Assembly: GCF_016907835.1 (NCBI RefSeq)
Contig: NZ_JAFBCT010000001.1
Span: 2,418,001-2,482,000, forward strand
From: Agromyces cerinus
GTDB taxonomy: Bacteria > Actinomycetota > Actinomycetes > Actinomycetales > Microbacteriaceae
Length of the DNA: 64,000 nucleotides
Reading direction: 5' to 3'
The notes under the pieces are model-generated. The model did not search any database. It saw only the letters and a program-made list of their open reading frames with translations, and had not been told where the DNA came from. The position numbers and the translations under genes were made by a program. Below, in pieces: positions 62,133-64,000 of the stretch (positions are counted from its first letter, which is position 1; each line of letters starts with the position of its first letter).

Positions 62133-63272
62133 TCAGCGCAACCCGGCGAAGAACGCGCGGATGTCGCCGGCCACGAGCTCGGGCACCTCGAGGGCCGCGT
62201 AGTGACCGCCCTGCTCGAAACGGCTCCAGTGCACGATGTTCGAGTTGTCGCGCTCGGCGAAGACCTTGATGGTCTGGAAGTCGTCCTTGAAGACGGCGAC
62301 TCCGGTGGGCGCGGCGTTGATCTGCGGCTCGGCCTCGGCGCGCGCGTTGTCGAGGTAGCTGCGGCTCATGCCCGCTGCGGCATTCGCGAACCAGGTGACG
62401 CTCACCTCGGTGATGATCTGCTCGAGGGTGACGAGCGAGGTGCCGTTGCCGAAGGAGTTGAAGAGCTCGCTGTAGGCGAGCAGCGCGATGGGCGAATCGC
62501 TGAGGCCGACGGCCACGGTCTGCGGGCGGCTCGCGTTCATGGTGTTGTAGCCACCGACCGACTGGAACCACTGCATGTGCTCGAGTCCCGCGTAGTCCTG
62601 CGGTTCGAGGTGCTCGAACTCGGCCGGGTCGCCGCTCGGGAAGGAGAAGAGCTGCAGCACGTGCAGGCCGAGGAAGCCCTCGGGGCCCGCGAGTCCGAGC
62701 TCGCGGGCGACGAGCGCGCCGTTGTCGGAGCCGTGGATGCCGTACTCGGCATATCCGAGCCGGTGCATGAGCTCGTCGTAGGCGCGAGCGACGCGAGCCG
62801 TGGTCCAGCCGGGCTCGGTGACCGGGTTCGAGAAACCGTAGCCCGGGGCATCCGGGATCACGACGTCGAACGCGTCTTCGGCGCGGCCGCCGTGCGCGAC
62901 CGGGTCGACGAGCAGGTCGATGAGGTCGAGGTAGTCGACGGATGACCCGGGGTAGGTGTGCGCCAGGAGCAGCGGCGTGGCGCCGGGATGCGCCGAACGC
63001 ACGTGGATGAAGTGGATCGGCTGGCCGTCGACCTCGGTCATGAAGTGCGGCACGGCGTTGATGCGCGCCTCGGCGGCACGCCAATCGAACGCACGCCAGG
63101 CTTCGACGGCCTCACGGAGGTAGGTGTTCGGCGTGCCCGTGTCCCAGTCGTCGGCGGGTGCCGGCTGGGGCAGCCGGGTGCGCGCGAGGCGCTCCATGAG
63201 GTCGTCGACATCGGCCTGGGCGACATCGATCGTGAACGGGCGGATAACGGCGTGAGAGGTGGTGTTCGTCAT
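62133..63272 (-). CDS. Epoxide hydrolase (EHN-domain type)
   Basis: This 379-residue protein has the N-terminal EHN domain (IRPFTIDVAQADVDDLMERLARTRLPQ and TYLREAVEAWRAFDWRAAEARINAVPHF), the oxyanion motif HTYPGSS, the nucleophile Asp in IHGSDNGALVARELG, and the catalytic His in QGGHYAALE. It opens epoxides to diols; juvenile-hormone-type epoxide hydrolases share this domain order. ATG 63272 gives the family start; the extension to 63353 does not. A WYL regulator is divergent and a palindrome lies between. Confidence 0.9.
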   Translation of the reverse strand: MTNTTSHAVIRPFTIDVAQADVDDLMERLARTRLPQPAPADDWDTGTPNTYLREAVEAWRAFDWRAAEARINAVPHFMTEVDGQPIHFIHVRSAHPGATPLLLAHTYPGSSVDYLDLIDLLVDPVAHGGRAEDAFDVVIPDAPGYGFSNPVTEPGWTTARVARAYDELMHRLGYAEYGIHGSDNGALVARELGLAGPEGFLGLHVLQLFSFPSGDPAEFEHLEPQDYAGLEHMQWFQSVGGYNTMNASRPQTVAVGLSDSPIALLAYSELFNSFGNGTSLVTLEQIITEVSVTWFANAAAGMSRSYLDNARAEAEPQINAAPTGVAVFKDDFQTIKVFAERDNSNIVHWSRFEQGGHYAALEVPELVAGDIRAFFAGLR

Positions 63273-63294
63273 GTCTTCGACGGTACGGTGCATA

Positions 63295-63313
63295 TAGGAA
63301 CATTCACTTCCTA
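63295..63313. promoter_or_regulatory. Candidate operator between epoxide hydrolase and WYL regulator
   Basis: TAGGAA-N7-TTCCTA is a perfect inverted repeat in the 62-base gap between the two divergent genes. Its position suits a site for the adjacent WYL/YafY-type regulator. Confidence 0.6.
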
Positions 63314-63334
63314 ATGAGCGATTGAGTTTCCACC

Positions 63335-64000
63335 ATGTCCGATACCGCCGCACGCCTGCTGGCGCTGCTCGCCCTGCTGCAGACCCGCCCCGACTGGACG
63401 AGCACCGAACTCGGCGCTCGACTCGGCGTGACGCCGCGCACCATCCGCAACGACATCGACCGCCTGCGCGAGCTCGACTACCCCGTCGACGCCACCCGCG
63501 GCGCCGCAGGAGGCTATCGCCTCGGCGCGGGCGCGAAGCTGCCGCCGCTGCTGCTCGACGACGAGGAGGCGGTCGCCGTGGCCATCGGCCTGCGGGCCGC
63601 CACCGGCATCGCGGGCGTCGAGGAGTCGAGCACCCGCGCCCTCACCAAACTCGAGCAGGTGCTGCCGTCACGGCTCAGGCCCACGGTCGAAGCGCTCGCG
63701 ACCGTGATCGAGCATGCACCCGAGAACAACGACACGGATGCCCCCGACCCCGAGGTCGACGCCGCAGTGCTCACCGCGGTGGCGAGTGCCATCCGCGGGG
63801 TCGAATGGATCCGGTTCGACTACCAGGGCTCGGCGCGCCTCATCGAGCCGTACCGGCTGCTGAGCTGGGCACGCCGCTGGTACCTCGTGGGCCGCGACCC
63901 GTCGACCGACGAGTGGGGCACCTTCCGCGCCGACTGGATCGAGCCGCGCATGCCGACTCGGCGCCGCTTCGACCCGACGGCACTGCCGGGCGGCGACTAC
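63335..64000 (+). CDS. YafY/WYL-domain transcriptional regulator, 3' end missing
   Basis: The first 222 codons are visible and the frame is still open at the window edge. There is an HTH_11 domain (RLLALLALLQTRPDWTSTELGARLGVTPRTIRNDIDRLRELDYPV, about 7-52) and then the WYL domain start (RGVEWIRFDYQGSARLIEPYRLLSWARRWYLVGRDP, about 150-187). WYL proteins sense ligands or nucleic acid and are often regulators of stress or defence genes, but here the divergent neighbour is an epoxide hydrolase. Confidence 0.9.
   Translation, partial: MSDTAARLLALLALLQTRPDWTSTELGARLGVTPRTIRNDIDRLRELDYPVDATRGAAGGYRLGAGAKLPPLLLDDEEAVAVAIGLRAATGIAGVEESSTRALTKLEQVLPSRLRPTVEALATVIEHAPENNDTDAPDPEVDAAVLTAVASAIRGVEWIRFDYQGSARLIEPYRLLSWARRWYLVGRDPSTDEWGTFRADWIEPRMPTRRRFDPTALPGGDY

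Overview
The window is a high-GC (roughly 70% by eye) actinobacterial chromosome segment. Gene content points to Microbacteriaceae (Agromyces/Leifsonia/Microbacterium type): actinobacterial CHAP and NlpC/P60 wall hydrolases with structured leaders, a DUF3027/cold-shock/SerC block, a bacterial XPB helicase with its helicase-associated partner, a two-gene ClpP operon with a ClgR/PopR-like regulator, and many apparently leaderless genes. About 70 protein genes and one tRNA are packed with little spacing. I see no insertion sequence, integrase, phage module or CRISPR array; this looks like ordinary chromosome with accessory patches.

Layout. 1-4.7 kb: FmdB end, MscL, and a large DUF4011-type helicase with degraded ATPase motifs. 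4.8-7.2 kb: a sulfur-handling operon (CoA-disulfide reductase-rhodanese, rhodanese, CstR-type persulfide sensor) with a likely CstR operator. 7.3-9.0 kb: alanine dehydrogenase and a divergent Lrp/AsnC regulator. 9.1-13.7 kb: ATP-dependent DNA ligase, SWIM-SNF2 helicase, tRNA-Arg(CCT). 13.8-19.8 kb: lactonase-like propeller, CHAP and NlpC/P60 wall hydrolases with candidate c-di-AMP leaders, DUF998 membrane protein, HNH nuclease, DtxR regulator. 19.9-26.4 kb: SerC, DUF2530, DUF3027, cold-shock protein, helicase-associated protein, XPB. 26.4-28.0 kb: RibD-type reductase overlapping a FolP2-like protein. 28.1-31.6 kb: OmpR/histidine-kinase pair and a lone WXG100 protein. 31.6-43.6 kb: glycerate kinase/ThuA pair, TetR with TetX-like monooxygenase, Eis-like acetyltransferase, Rid protein, AI-2E permease, DHA2 MFS pump, UbiB kinase, lipase maturation factor.

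43.6-64 kb: a nested-palindrome intergenic repeat, PYROXD2-like oxidoreductase with NUDIX, MBL hydrolase, MarR with F420-reductase-like protein, SDR, DUF1540, cytochrome b, the ClpP pair with its XRE regulator, NUDIX, Tat-exported amine oxidase with AsnC, TetR with two alpha/beta hydrolases, several membrane proteins, an epoxide hydrolase and a WYL regulator cut by the window end.

The most unusual items are: the ClpP pair in which the second subunit has Gly in place of the catalytic Ser and whose neighbouring regulator ends in Leu-Ala-Ala; the DUF4011 helicase without a Walker A lysine; the CstR operator/operon; paired candidate c-di-AMP leaders; a U-tailed hairpin upstream of the HNH gene whose pairing works only on the minus strand; a histidine kinase with a roughly 110-residue Ala-rich insertion in front of its N-box; a widespread leaderless start pattern; and strong over-representation of the heptamer CGGATGC/GCATCCG.
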